Notes under the pieces: model-generated | What the model was told of the DNA's origin: nothing | The model's input: the letters and a program-made list of their open reading frames with translations, nothing else | The model's database searches: none | Made by a program: the position numbers and the translations under genes | Part shown: positions 26,530 to 33,976 of the stretch, in pieces | Layout: every line of letters begins with the position of its first letter | Position numbering within the stretch: position 1 is the stretch's first letter | Assembly: GCF_001571245.1 (NCBI RefSeq) | Contig: NZ_BCTK01000013.1 | Coordinates: forward strand, 186,001-250,000 | Source: Achromobacter piechaudii NBRC 102461 | Lineage (GTDB): Bacteria; Pseudomonadota; Gammaproteobacteria; Burkholderiales; Burkholderiaceae_B | Direction: 5' to 3' | Length of the DNA: 64,000 bases

Positions 26530-28059
26530 ATGTCTGCACTTGAAGCCCATGCCCGGGAGATGCCCGACCGCATCGCCTACCGCATGATTCCCTCCGGAAC
26601 CACGGTGACCTGGCGCGAACTGGAGCTGCGCAGCCGCAAATGCGCGGCTGCCTTGCTGGACGCCGGCCTGCGGGCCGGCGACGTGATAGCGGTGTTCCTG
26701 GAAAATCACCCGCGTTTTTTTGAGCTGCTGTGGGCCGCGCATCGCGTCGGCCTGTACTACACCACCATCAGCCGCCACCTGAAGCGCGAGGAAGCGCGCT
26801 ACATCATCGACAACTGCGACGCGCGGGTGCTGTTCTATTCGAGCCACACGCACGCCGAAACGGATGCGGACAGCCTGGATGCGCGCGGCGTGTTGCGCGT
26901 CCGCATGGACGGCGCCGACGCCGGCGCGATCTCTTACGAGGCGTGGATCGGCCGCTACGCCGACGATGTGGCGCTGCCGGAAACCCCGGAAGGCACGGAT
27001 TTCCTGTATTCGTCGGGCACCACCGGCCTGCCCAAGGGCATCAAGCGTCCGCTATCGGTGGCCAACCGCTATTTCCGGGTGGGGGACGCGCCCAGCAGCG
27101 CGTGGAAGGCATTCGACCGCGACACGGTCTATCTGTCGACCGCGCCGTTCTATCACGCAGCCCCGGTGCGCTGGAACATGGCGGCACTGCGCGCGGGCGG
27201 CAGCTGCGTGATGATGGAAAAATTCGACGCGGCTGCGGCTCTGGATGCCGTCGCCACTTATGGCGTCACGCATTCGCAGTGGGTGCCAACGATGTTCATC
27301 CGCCTGCTGCGCCTGCCACGGGAAGTGCGTGAGCACCATGACTTGTCCACGCTGCGCTATGCCGTGCACGCGGCCGCGCCGTGCCCGGCCGACGTCAAGG
27401 AAGCCATGATCGCGTGGTGGGGGCCGATCCTGTACGAGTACTACAGCGGCACGGAACTAGTGGGGCGCACGTCGTTGGGCTCCGAGGAATGGCTGACGCA
27501 TCGCGGGTCGGTCGGCCGGCCGGAGTTCGGCCAGGCTCACATCATGAGCGAGGACGGGCTGAACGAACTGCCCGTGGGACAGCCCGGCGTCATCTACTTT
27601 TCTGGCGGCGGTTCCTTTGAATATCACAAGGATCCGGACAAGACGCGCGGCGCCTACAACGCGCGCGGCTGGGCCACTTACGGCGATATCGGCTACCTGG
27701 ACCAGGATGGCTATCTGTATCTGACCGACCGCCTGTCCAACATGATCGTGTCGGGCGGCGTCAACATCTATCCGCAGGAAGCGGAGAACCTGCTCAGTAC
27801 GCATCCCGCGGTGGCCGACGTGGCGGTGGTGGGCGTGCCGAACGAGGAGTTCGGCGAGGAGGTGAAGGCGGTCGTGCAATTGCGCGATCCCGCCGCCGCC
27901 AGTCCCGAGCTGGCGCAGCAACTGATCGCCTATTGCCGTGACCGCATCTCGCCCGTCAAGTGCCCCAGGAGCGTCGATTTTTCCGGCGACATGCCGCGCA
28001 CCGAGACCGGCAAGCTGCTCAAGCGCCTGGTCAAACAGCGTTACTGGCCGCAAGCCTAG
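26530..28059 (+). CDS. AMP-forming acyl-CoA synthetase
   Basis: A 509-residue adenylate-forming enzyme. The nucleotide loop SSGTTGLPKG is at residues 161-170, followed by EYYSGTELVG (A5), YGDIGYLDQDGYLYLTDR (A7/A8) and a C-terminal TETGKLLKR with the catalytic lysine. It activates a carboxylic acid to acyl-AMP and then acyl-CoA. The ATG at 26530 is preceded by GAGAGG that overlaps the stop of the preceding gene; the upstream GTG at 26521 is possible. It is probably the entry enzyme for the acid imported through the Bug receptors. Confidence 0.92.
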   Translation: MSALEAHAREMPDRIAYRMIPSGTTVTWRELELRSRKCAAALLDAGLRAGDVIAVFLENHPRFFELLWAAHRVGLYYTTISRHLKREEARYIIDNCDARVLFYSSHTHAETDADSLDARGVLRVRMDGADAGAISYEAWIGRYADDVALPETPEGTDFLYSSGTTGLPKGIKRPLSVANRYFRVGDAPSSAWKAFDRDTVYLSTAPFYHAAPVRWNMAALRAGGSCVMMEKFDAAAALDAVATYGVTHSQWVPTMFIRLLRLPREVREHHDLSTLRYAVHAAAPCPADVKEAMIAWWGPILYEYYSGTELVGRTSLGSEEWLTHRGSVGRPEFGQAHIMSEDGLNELPVGQPGVIYFSGGGSFEYHKDPDKTRGAYNARGWATYGDIGYLDQDGYLYLTDRLSNMIVSGGVNIYPQEAENLLSTHPAVADVAVVGVPNEEFGEEVKAVVQLRDPAAASPELAQQLIAYCRDRISPVKCPRSVDFSGDMPRTETGKLLKRLVKQRYWPQA

Positions 28060-28089
28060 GCGGCCCACCATGACAGATCAGGAGACGGC

Positions 28090-29229
28090 ATGAACCAGCA
28101 GCGCAGACTTTTCTCTGCGGACCATGAACTGTTCCGCGACACCGTGGCGCGTTTCATCGCGGACGAGATCACGCCCTACCACTACCAATGGGAACAGGAC
28201 GGTCTCGTGCCGCGAGATCTGTGGCGCCGGGCCGGCGCGGCCGGCATCCTGCTGCCCAGCACCCCCGAGGAATACGGCGGGGGCGGCGGGGATTTCCTGC
28301 ACACCATCATCGTGGTGGAGGAGATCGCCCGCGCGCTGGCCACTGGCGTCACCGGCTTCACTACCCATTCAGACATCGTGGCGCCCTATCTGCTGAACTT
28401 CGGCACCGAGCGCCAGAAGCAACGCGACCTGCCCGGCATGGCACGAGGCGACATCGTCGCATCCATCGCGATGACCGAGCCGGGAGCGGGCAGTGACGTC
28501 AAGGCCATACGCACCGCGGCGGTCAAGGCGCAGGGGGGCTACGTCATCAACGGCCAGAAGACGTTCATAACCAATGGCTTTCACGCCGACCGGGTGCTGG
28601 TGGTGGCCAAGACGGACCCCGGCGCCGGCGCGCGTGGCATCAGCCTGTTCTGGGCCGATACCGCAGCCACTGGATTCACGCGGGGACGGCTGCTGGACAA
28701 GGTCGGTCAGAAGGCGCAGGACACGGCCGAGCTGTTCTTCCAGGACATGTTCGTGCCGGACGAGGACATGCTGGGCGAGCCGGGCCAGGGCTTCGGCTAT
28801 CTGATGAAGGAACTGGTGCGCGAACGCCTGATGATCGCGGTGCGCTGCGCCATGGCGCTGGAGAGCGCGCTGCAATGGACCGTCGACTACACCAAGCAAC
28901 GGCGCGCCTTCGACAAGGCCTTGATCGACAACCAGTACATCCGGTTCAAGCTGGCCGATATCAAGACCCTGGCCGCCGCCACCCGCGCCTTCGTCGACGG
29001 CTGCGTGCAGCAATACCTGGACGGCGAACTCGACGCCGGGGGGGCGGCCATGGCCAAACTTTGGGCGTCCGAAGCCACCAGCGCGATCGATGATCTGCTG
29101 CAGTTCCACGGGGGCTACGGCTACATGCGCGAATACCCCATTGCCCGCGCCTACACCGACGTGCGACCCAACCGGATCTACGGGGGCGCCTCGGAAGTCA
29201 TGCGCGAACTGATCGCCCGTGCGCTTTGA
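28090..29229 (+). CDS. Acyl-CoA dehydrogenase (second copy)
   Basis: A 379-residue acyl-CoA dehydrogenase with SIAMTEPGAGSDVKAIRTAA, GYVINGQKTFITNGFHAD, FHGGYGYMREYPIARAYTD and RIYGGASEVMRELIAR. This C-terminal YGGASE form belongs to the bacterial group related to long-chain and isovaleryl-type enzymes rather than the AEGTNQ type encoded on the other strand, so the two dehydrogenases probably act at different steps. Ribosome site AGGAG 7 bases before the ATG. It lies 30 bp after the ligase. Confidence 0.93.
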   Translation: MNQQRRLFSADHELFRDTVARFIADEITPYHYQWEQDGLVPRDLWRRAGAAGILLPSTPEEYGGGGGDFLHTIIVVEEIARALATGVTGFTTHSDIVAPYLLNFGTERQKQRDLPGMARGDIVASIAMTEPGAGSDVKAIRTAAVKAQGGYVINGQKTFITNGFHADRVLVVAKTDPGAGARGISLFWADTAATGFTRGRLLDKVGQKAQDTAELFFQDMFVPDEDMLGEPGQGFGYLMKELVRERLMIAVRCAMALESALQWTVDYTKQRRAFDKALIDNQYIRFKLADIKTLAAATRAFVDGCVQQYLDGELDAGGAAMAKLWASEATSAIDDLLQFHGGYGYMREYPIARAYTDVRPNRIYGGASEVMRELIARAL

Positions 29230-29266
29230 ACTTTCTTCTTCGACTTCGACAGGAACTGATCCCTAC

Positions 29267-30424
29267 ATGACCAAGCATCTTTCGAAATCGGTCGCCATTG
29301 TCGGCGCCGCCGAATCCGACCTGGGGAAAGTCCCCGGCATGACCTCGCTGGACCTGCAGGCGCAGGCGGCCGCCCGAGCCCTGCGCGATGCCGGGCTGAC
29401 GCTGCAGGACGTCGACGGCGTATTCGCGCATGTGGACGACAAGTTCGCCGGCCTGCATCTGGCGGAATACCTGGGCATACGGCCGCGCTACGTGGATTCG
29501 ACCAGCGTGGGCGGCATGTCCAGCGTCATGCACATCCGCCACGCCATGGCGGCCATCGAGGCCGGCATGTGCGAGGTGGCGCTGGTGGCCTATGGCAGCA
29601 CCCAGTTGTCGGACGGCACGCGCAAAGTGGGCGGCACGCCAGAAGACATGCGCATGCCGCGCGGCCAGTTCATCACGCCCTACGGGCAATTGAGCCCCAT
29701 CGGCTATTACGCGATGGTGGCGCAGCTGCACATGCAGCGCTATGGCACCACCCACAAGGACCTGGCCGAAGTGGCGGTGGCAGCGCGCAAGTGGGCGCAG
29801 CTCAACCCCAAGGCCTACCGGCGCGAGGACACCTCGATCGAGGAAGTCATGGCTTCCAAAATGATTGCCGACCCCTTGCGTCAGCGCGACTGCTGCCTGG
29901 TGACCGACGCCGGCGGCGCCGTCATCGTCACGTCCGCCGCCCGCGCCCGGACGCTCAAGCGCCCGCCGGTCTACGTGATGGGTATTGCCGAATCCTTCTC
30001 GCATCACTACACGCCCTTCAATACGGTGGACTGGTTGGACACCAATGTGGCGCAGACGGCGGATACCGCGCTGGCCATGGCCGGCGTCGCGCGCGCGGAC
30101 ATCGACGTGGTGCAGATCTACGACCACTTCACCATCGGCGTGATCCAGTCGCTGGAGGAACTGGGATTCTGCAAGCGCGGGGAGGGTGGCGCCTTCGTGG
30201 CGGATGGGCGCCTGGCTCCCGGAGGCGACTTCCCTATCAATACCTCCGGCGGCGGTCTGTCCTACAACCATCCCGGCCAGTTCGGCATGCTGCTGCTGCT
30301 CGAGGCCGTGCATCAACTGCGCAAGGAATGCGGCGAGCGCCAACTGCCCAAGGCTGAACTAGCCCTGGTGCATGCACCCGGCCTGGTTTTTTCCTGCAAC
30401 ACCACCCTGATACTCGGAGTCTGA
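29267..30424 (+). CDS. Thiolase-fold (lipid-transfer/Ltp-type) protein without the nucleophilic Cys
   Basis: A 385-residue thiolase-superfamily protein of the SCP-x/Ltp group: KSVAIVGAAESDLGKVPG at the start, EVALVAYGSTQLSDG, VQIYDHFTIGVIQSLEELGF, and the C-terminal GGGLSYNHPGQFGM. At the position of the thiolase nucleophile (NCATG in SCP-x thiolases) it has TSVGG, so the Cys is Ser80. Proteins of this type that pair with DUF35 partners include retro-aldolases (Ltp2) acting on side-chain CoA esters. The next gene, 2 bp downstream, is a DUF35 protein, supporting such a pair. Thiolysis is still possible if another Cys acts. Confidence 0.87.
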   Translation: MTKHLSKSVAIVGAAESDLGKVPGMTSLDLQAQAAARALRDAGLTLQDVDGVFAHVDDKFAGLHLAEYLGIRPRYVDSTSVGGMSSVMHIRHAMAAIEAGMCEVALVAYGSTQLSDGTRKVGGTPEDMRMPRGQFITPYGQLSPIGYYAMVAQLHMQRYGTTHKDLAEVAVAARKWAQLNPKAYRREDTSIEEVMASKMIADPLRQRDCCLVTDAGGAVIVTSAARARTLKRPPVYVMGIAESFSHHYTPFNTVDWLDTNVAQTADTALAMAGVARADIDVVQIYDHFTIGVIQSLEELGFCKRGEGGAFVADGRLAPGGDFPINTSGGGLSYNHPGQFGMLLLLEAVHQLRKECGERQLPKAELALVHAPGLVFSCNTTLILGV

Positions 30425-30426
30425 CC

Positions 30427-30837
30427 ATGGACCAAGCCCAACGCCCGCTGCCGCAACCGACCCGGATCACCCAGCCTTACTGGGATGCGGCGAAGGACCA
30501 TCGCCTGGTCATCCAGCAATGCGGCTGCTGCAAAACGCGCCAGTTCTACCCGCGCGAATTCTGCGCCGCCTGCCTGTCGGACAGCATCGAGTGGATCGAG
30601 TCCGCTGGCCGGGGAACCATCTACACCTACACGATCAACCGGCGCCCGAGCAACGCCGCCCTGAGCGAAAAAGTGCCCTATGTCGTTGCCATGATCGACC
30701 TGGACGAAGGCGTGCGCATGATGGCCAATATTGTGGAGTGTTCAGCCGAAGCGATCAGAATAGGCGCCCGGGTGCGAGTGTGCTTTGAGCCGGTCTCCCC
30801 CGAGATCACATTGCCGCAGTTCAGATTGGAGGCCTAG
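30427..30837 (+). CDS. DUF35 zinc-ribbon/OB-fold protein
   Basis: A 136-residue protein. It has a rubredoxin-like zinc ribbon (QQCGCCKTRQFYPREFCAAC: a Cys pair, about 14 residues, a Cys pair) followed by an OB fold (GTIYTYTINRRPSN, VVAMIDLDEGVRMMANI). DUF35 proteins bind acyl-CoA and partner with thiolase-fold aldolases/thiolases or with MaoC hydratases (ChsH2-type). Its start lies 2 bp after the thiolase-like stop, with coupled translation likely. It ends the plus-strand catabolic operon. Confidence 0.92.
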   Translation: MDQAQRPLPQPTRITQPYWDAAKDHRLVIQQCGCCKTRQFYPREFCAACLSDSIEWIESAGRGTIYTYTINRRPSNAALSEKVPYVVAMIDLDEGVRMMANIVECSAEAIRIGARVRVCFEPVSPEITLPQFRLEA

Positions 30838-31224
30838 TTCCCTTGGCCCCCGCCCTTTAAACCCACTGAGAACCGATCCGACGAGAACCCAAGGGCGCTT
30901 TAACGCATCGGCTTTGGATCCCAGCACGCCGGGCGTGATTGTCCTGCGGCGCCGGCCCTGGGACAGCCCATGACCCGTCGCGATCATGGCAAGTCTTGTC
31001 GTTTCGCGCCTGAGGCGGGCTGCATGAGGCGCCCGCTGGGGTAAGCGGCTCGCGGGAACATCATTTATCGGTTTGGGCGTTCTCACGGCCATGGGCACGC
31101 GCTCGGCGCGCTGACGCGCTTTGTCATCCGCGCCGAACGTCGGCTTCCGGCCGCGAGCAGCCGGGGGTGACGGGCGGTTTCCGACCCATTGCTGCCGGTC
31201 ATCAGCGGCCGCTTCGGGAGGCAT
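30838..31224. other. Non-coding gap at the left edge of the accessory island
   Basis: No convincing gene; the open frames here have no recognisable domain. The sequence between about 31140 and 31210 (motifs such as GACCCATTGCTGCCGGTCAT) resembles short intergenic stretches I have seen next to horizontally acquired genes in Proteobacteria, but I cannot name the element. Composition changes from the high-GC catabolic genes to the mixed island here. Confidence 0.35.
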
Positions 31225-31833
31225 TTAGTGCTCCGCTTGAGCAAGCCAAACAGTGTGCCCACCGCAATCCGGGTCTTCGACGACATGCTCCACAACCAGA
31301 AACCCATTTTCTTTCAGAAGCGCTCGATACTCTTCGGGAGCCAAACTAGCGTGATAGAGAGGTTCACCACGGTACGAGCCAATGGCTTCACCGTGCGAAG
31401 GCCCGCTGGTAAACATCAGCGCAGCGCGCGGTGACGCGTGTCGCTTAAAGATTGGAAACATTCGGCGCTGATCATCGTGGCTGAGATGAAAGAAGCTGTC
31501 CCAGGCGAGCAAGCCATCGAATATCCGATCTAGCGCGAGGCCACGCATATCCGCTACACGCCAAGACCGTTGCGGAAACCGCTCACGGCAGAGCGCTATC
31601 AACGTTGGGGAGCTGTCGATACCATCCACCGCAAAGCCTTGATCGACGAGATATTCCGCCATCGGCGTGCCTGAACCGCAACCAATGTCGAGTACCGCTG
31701 ATCCTCGTTTCAATAGCGCACAGAATCTGTCGAGCCAAGCGGCTTCGTTCCCGTTGCTGTGCCGACGATCCGCGACGTAGTCATGCGCATGCCGGTCATA
31801 CAGATCGATGATCTTGTCCGCGTCTGATTTCAT
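31225..31833 (-). CDS. Class I SAM-dependent methyltransferase
   Basis: A 202-residue methyltransferase. Motif I is VLDIGCGSGTPMAEYLVDQG, motif II GIDSSPTLIALCRERFPQ, and ADMRGLALDRIFDGLLAWDS follows. The C-terminal part GEPLYHASLAPEEYRALLKE is typical of small stand-alone methyltransferases. The substrate is unknown. The gene stands alone, facing the catabolic operon, at the left edge of the accessory island. Confidence 0.88.
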   Translation of the reverse strand: MKSDADKIIDLYDRHAHDYVADRRHSNGNEAAWLDRFCALLKRGSAVLDIGCGSGTPMAEYLVDQGFAVDGIDSSPTLIALCRERFPQRSWRVADMRGLALDRIFDGLLAWDSFFHLSHDDQRRMFPIFKRHASPRAALMFTSGPSHGEAIGSYRGEPLYHASLAPEEYRALLKENGFLVVEHVVEDPDCGGHTVWLAQAEH

Positions 31834-32112
31834 GCGGTCCGACTCCGGGGGATTAATGCCGTGAACAGGCCTACGACGATCATTCTATGCTTTGTTCCAT
31901 CTGGTGCGCAGCAGCTTACGTTGCACTGTGAATGGCAGTTTTCGCTCGCGCATTTCTTGTTGGCGAATGTCTCAAATTGGCCGAAACCGGTCTTATAAAA
32001 TATTTTCAGTACCAGAAGCGTGCCTGCGCGCTTTGGAAATTGCGGAGGGTGCGGTCCGTGGGGCCTGAGTCTCGGTCATGGCGCTTCTCGCCACGATAGT
32101 AGGTGCGGGTGA

Positions 32113-32238
32113 CGGGACAGAGCATGGTGTGATGCTACAAATACTGAATGGCCATGGGTCTTTGTCGAGGTGTGTGGGTACGAGGAAATTCTTGAACTGC
32201 GGCCATATTTCCGAACAAACCGGTTAATGACTACGTAG
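32113..32238 (+). pseudogene. C-terminal remnant of an effector-like protein
   Basis: A 41-codon open stretch with no start, reading RDRAWCDATNTEWPWVFVEV and continuing CGYEEILELRPYFRTNRLM, ends at TAG 32236-32238. It looks like real protein (regular alternation of charged and aromatic residues) and stops 8 bases before the next gene, the spacing of an effector-immunity pair. The upstream part of the gene is missing. The remainder of 31834-32246 shows nothing I recognise. This is inference from one frame and should be tested by homology. Confidence 0.4.
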
Positions 32239-32246
32239 GGGTTGAG

Positions 32247-32879
32247 ATGGTTGCAGAAAGCGACTGGACTGTTTTTCCCGGCAAGGGGCTGGGGCAACTC
32301 AAATTCGGCATGTCCTCGGCGCAGGTGGATGCGCTGTCCGGCACGTACGGCGCCGTTACCGGGCGAGGCAACGACAGCATTCCGGACGATCTCTTGCGCG
32401 ACACGCTGGAGAAGTTCGGCGGCGCCATGAGCGACGAGGAAAAGCAGGCGTTCATCAGCGTCTATACGCAAAGCGGCCCTTGCGCTGACAGCGTGACCGA
32501 AACGCGCGGCAATCCGGGCCTCATACTGGGATACCGGGCTGAGCGCCTGGCCGAAATCATGCCGGCTCAGAATCAGCGTCCGCTATTTCTTGATGGCACG
32601 GACATACTGTCGCTCGGCGCGCGGGAGGCGTTGGCGTTGCTTGAGCGCTTGAACGGCGGCCCCGGGCGCTACGCCGCCACAGAGGCGGCCTTCGACAATC
32701 TTGCCATGTCGGTGGAGGGCTTCTGCATCGCCGATCCGATTACCGGCGTGCGCATGCTGGATGAGGCCGATGCGCGTTTCGCGGGGCGCACTATGACCTT
32801 GCGGGCCGAGCCCTACCTGCCTGAAGGCGAGATGGACCGGTTCGTCATCCATTCGGTCCTGAAGACTGCAATATCATAG
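32247..32879 (+). CDS. Hypothetical protein, possible immunity protein
   Basis: A 210-residue soluble acidic protein with no domain I recognise. It begins ESDWTVFPGKGLGQLKFGMS; the phrase GKGLGQLKFGMSSAQVDAL resembles the start of small proteins often found beside secreted toxins. Ribosome site TAGGGG precedes the ATG by about 6 bases. It lies directly after an effector-like C-terminal remnant and before a frameshifted gene, which suggests an orphan immunity gene. Function not established. Confidence 0.6.
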   Translation: MVAESDWTVFPGKGLGQLKFGMSSAQVDALSGTYGAVTGRGNDSIPDDLLRDTLEKFGGAMSDEEKQAFISVYTQSGPCADSVTETRGNPGLILGYRAERLAEIMPAQNQRPLFLDGTDILSLGAREALALLERLNGGPGRYAATEAAFDNLAMSVEGFCIADPITGVRMLDEADARFAGRTMTLRAEPYLPEGEMDRFVIHSVLKTAIS

Positions 32880-32902
32880 ATACCCTATCCGGGTAACCCG
32901 AC

Positions 32903-33273
32903 ATGGCATCGCAGCCGCAACGCTTTCTCGATCATCTCGCCGCTCATGGCTGGACGGTGCTGCGGACCACGCCCACCTCGACGCCAGCGGCCGCGCCGCT
33001 CGCGTCCACCGCGCCAACGGCGCCCGACAGGAAGAGGGAGTATGGCCGGACATGCTGCTCGACAGTGCCCGTCTGCGTATCACGGTACGCGCCGACCTTG
33101 CGGCCGATTTCAACAGCACCCTGGCACAAGGGTTGCGTACGGCGGTGACGAGCGCGCCGACCGGCGCCGACGTGGCCTTGGTGGCGGCGCTGGCCGCCTT
33201 GACAGCCGTGGCTGGCGATTGGGGCCGGCACACGCCTCGACCTGGATGGAAGGAGCGATTCGATGAATACTGA
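32903..33273 (+). pseudogene. Frameshifted gene of unknown function (about 123 codons)
   Basis: The frame starting at 32903 reads MASQPQRFLDHLAAHGWTVL and then loses sense. The +2 shifted frame continues ADHAHLDASGRAARVHRANG and later VWPDMLLDSARLRITVRADL, TAVTSAPTGADVALVAALAA and PGWKERFDEY, ending with TGA at 33271-33273. The switch lies near 32960, where GTGCTGCGGAC would read through if one G were restored. It is either a single-base deletion in a decaying gene or a sequencing error. The next gene starts inside its last codons, so they form a coupled pair. No domain is assigned. Confidence 0.6.
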
Positions 33274-33886
33274 GCAGATTCCACCAGACTATGTGCCGCT
33301 TTCCGTGCCGGGCCTGCCTACGCTCTATGGGCAGAAAAATGGCTGGCGCGTATGGCTGACGGCGTTGCCGCTTCCCGCCACGTCGCGATTGCGCGGCGTC
33401 GACTCCCTCGCGCCATCCAAGGGCTACGCCCGCGATGACCGCATTGCGGAACCTGGCGAGGTCATCGCCTTGTTCGAGAACGACGATGGCGCCGGCGAGC
33501 GGCCGGAGCTGATGATGACTGCGGCGGCCCAATGGTTGTTGGCCCACGACGCGGTGTTCTACCGGGCGGTGATGGACGCGATGCTGGCGGATTTGCCACG
33601 CTTGCGTGCCGAGCAGGAGAGCATCGTGTTAAGCGATGACGCCTTCCGCTTGCCTCGGCATTGGGACGAGGGCCTCGTGCGAAAGCTGGTCCGTCTGAAC
33701 AGCATTACGTTTCATCCTGTCGACGGCGCGCCTTATATCGGCCTGGATTTCCGCTGTGCCTGGGATGAGGAGCACGGCTATGGATTGATGATGGCCGGCA
33801 TCGAAGTCGTGGAGTCTGGAGGTGCCGACTCCGGGACATTGTCATGGATTGCCGCGCGCCACGCAGAGTCCCGAGGGCCCGGATAA
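33263..33886 (+). CDS. Hypothetical protein, DUF6985-like C-terminus
   Basis: A 207-residue protein. The C-terminal part, YIGLDFRCAWDEEHGYGLMM followed by AGIEVVESGGADS and a terminal WIA, resembles small proteins annotated as DUF6985 and often found beside toxin genes; I give this from memory and am only moderately sure. The ATG overlaps the end of the preceding frameshifted gene. No signal peptide or membrane segment is seen. Immunity or adaptor function is inferred from context only. Confidence 0.6.
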   Translation: MNTEQIPPDYVPLSVPGLPTLYGQKNGWRVWLTALPLPATSRLRGVDSLAPSKGYARDDRIAEPGEVIALFENDDGAGERPELMMTAAAQWLLAHDAVFYRAVMDAMLADLPRLRAEQESIVLSDDAFRLPRHWDEGLVRKLVRLNSITFHPVDGAPYIGLDFRCAWDEEHGYGLMMAGIEVVESGGADSGTLSWIAARHAESRGPG

Positions 33887-33976
33887 TTGCGTCCCGCCTG
33901 TGGTTCACGCTTCCGGCGCGGCGCAATGCCAAGCGTCCTTCCGCATTGCCAGTGGCCAGCATTTTCAGGAGAGGGT

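Noticed and set aside
24665-26539. A 624-codon minus-strand frame opposite the second Bug receptor and the hydratase
   Set aside because: Low-complexity His/Arg/Gln-rich translation; the plus-strand genes have full domain signatures.
31140-31230. Integron attC site beside the methyltransferase gene
   Set aside because: No paired GTTRRRY/RYYYAAC core sites or attC-like fold could be identified; no integrase gene is present.
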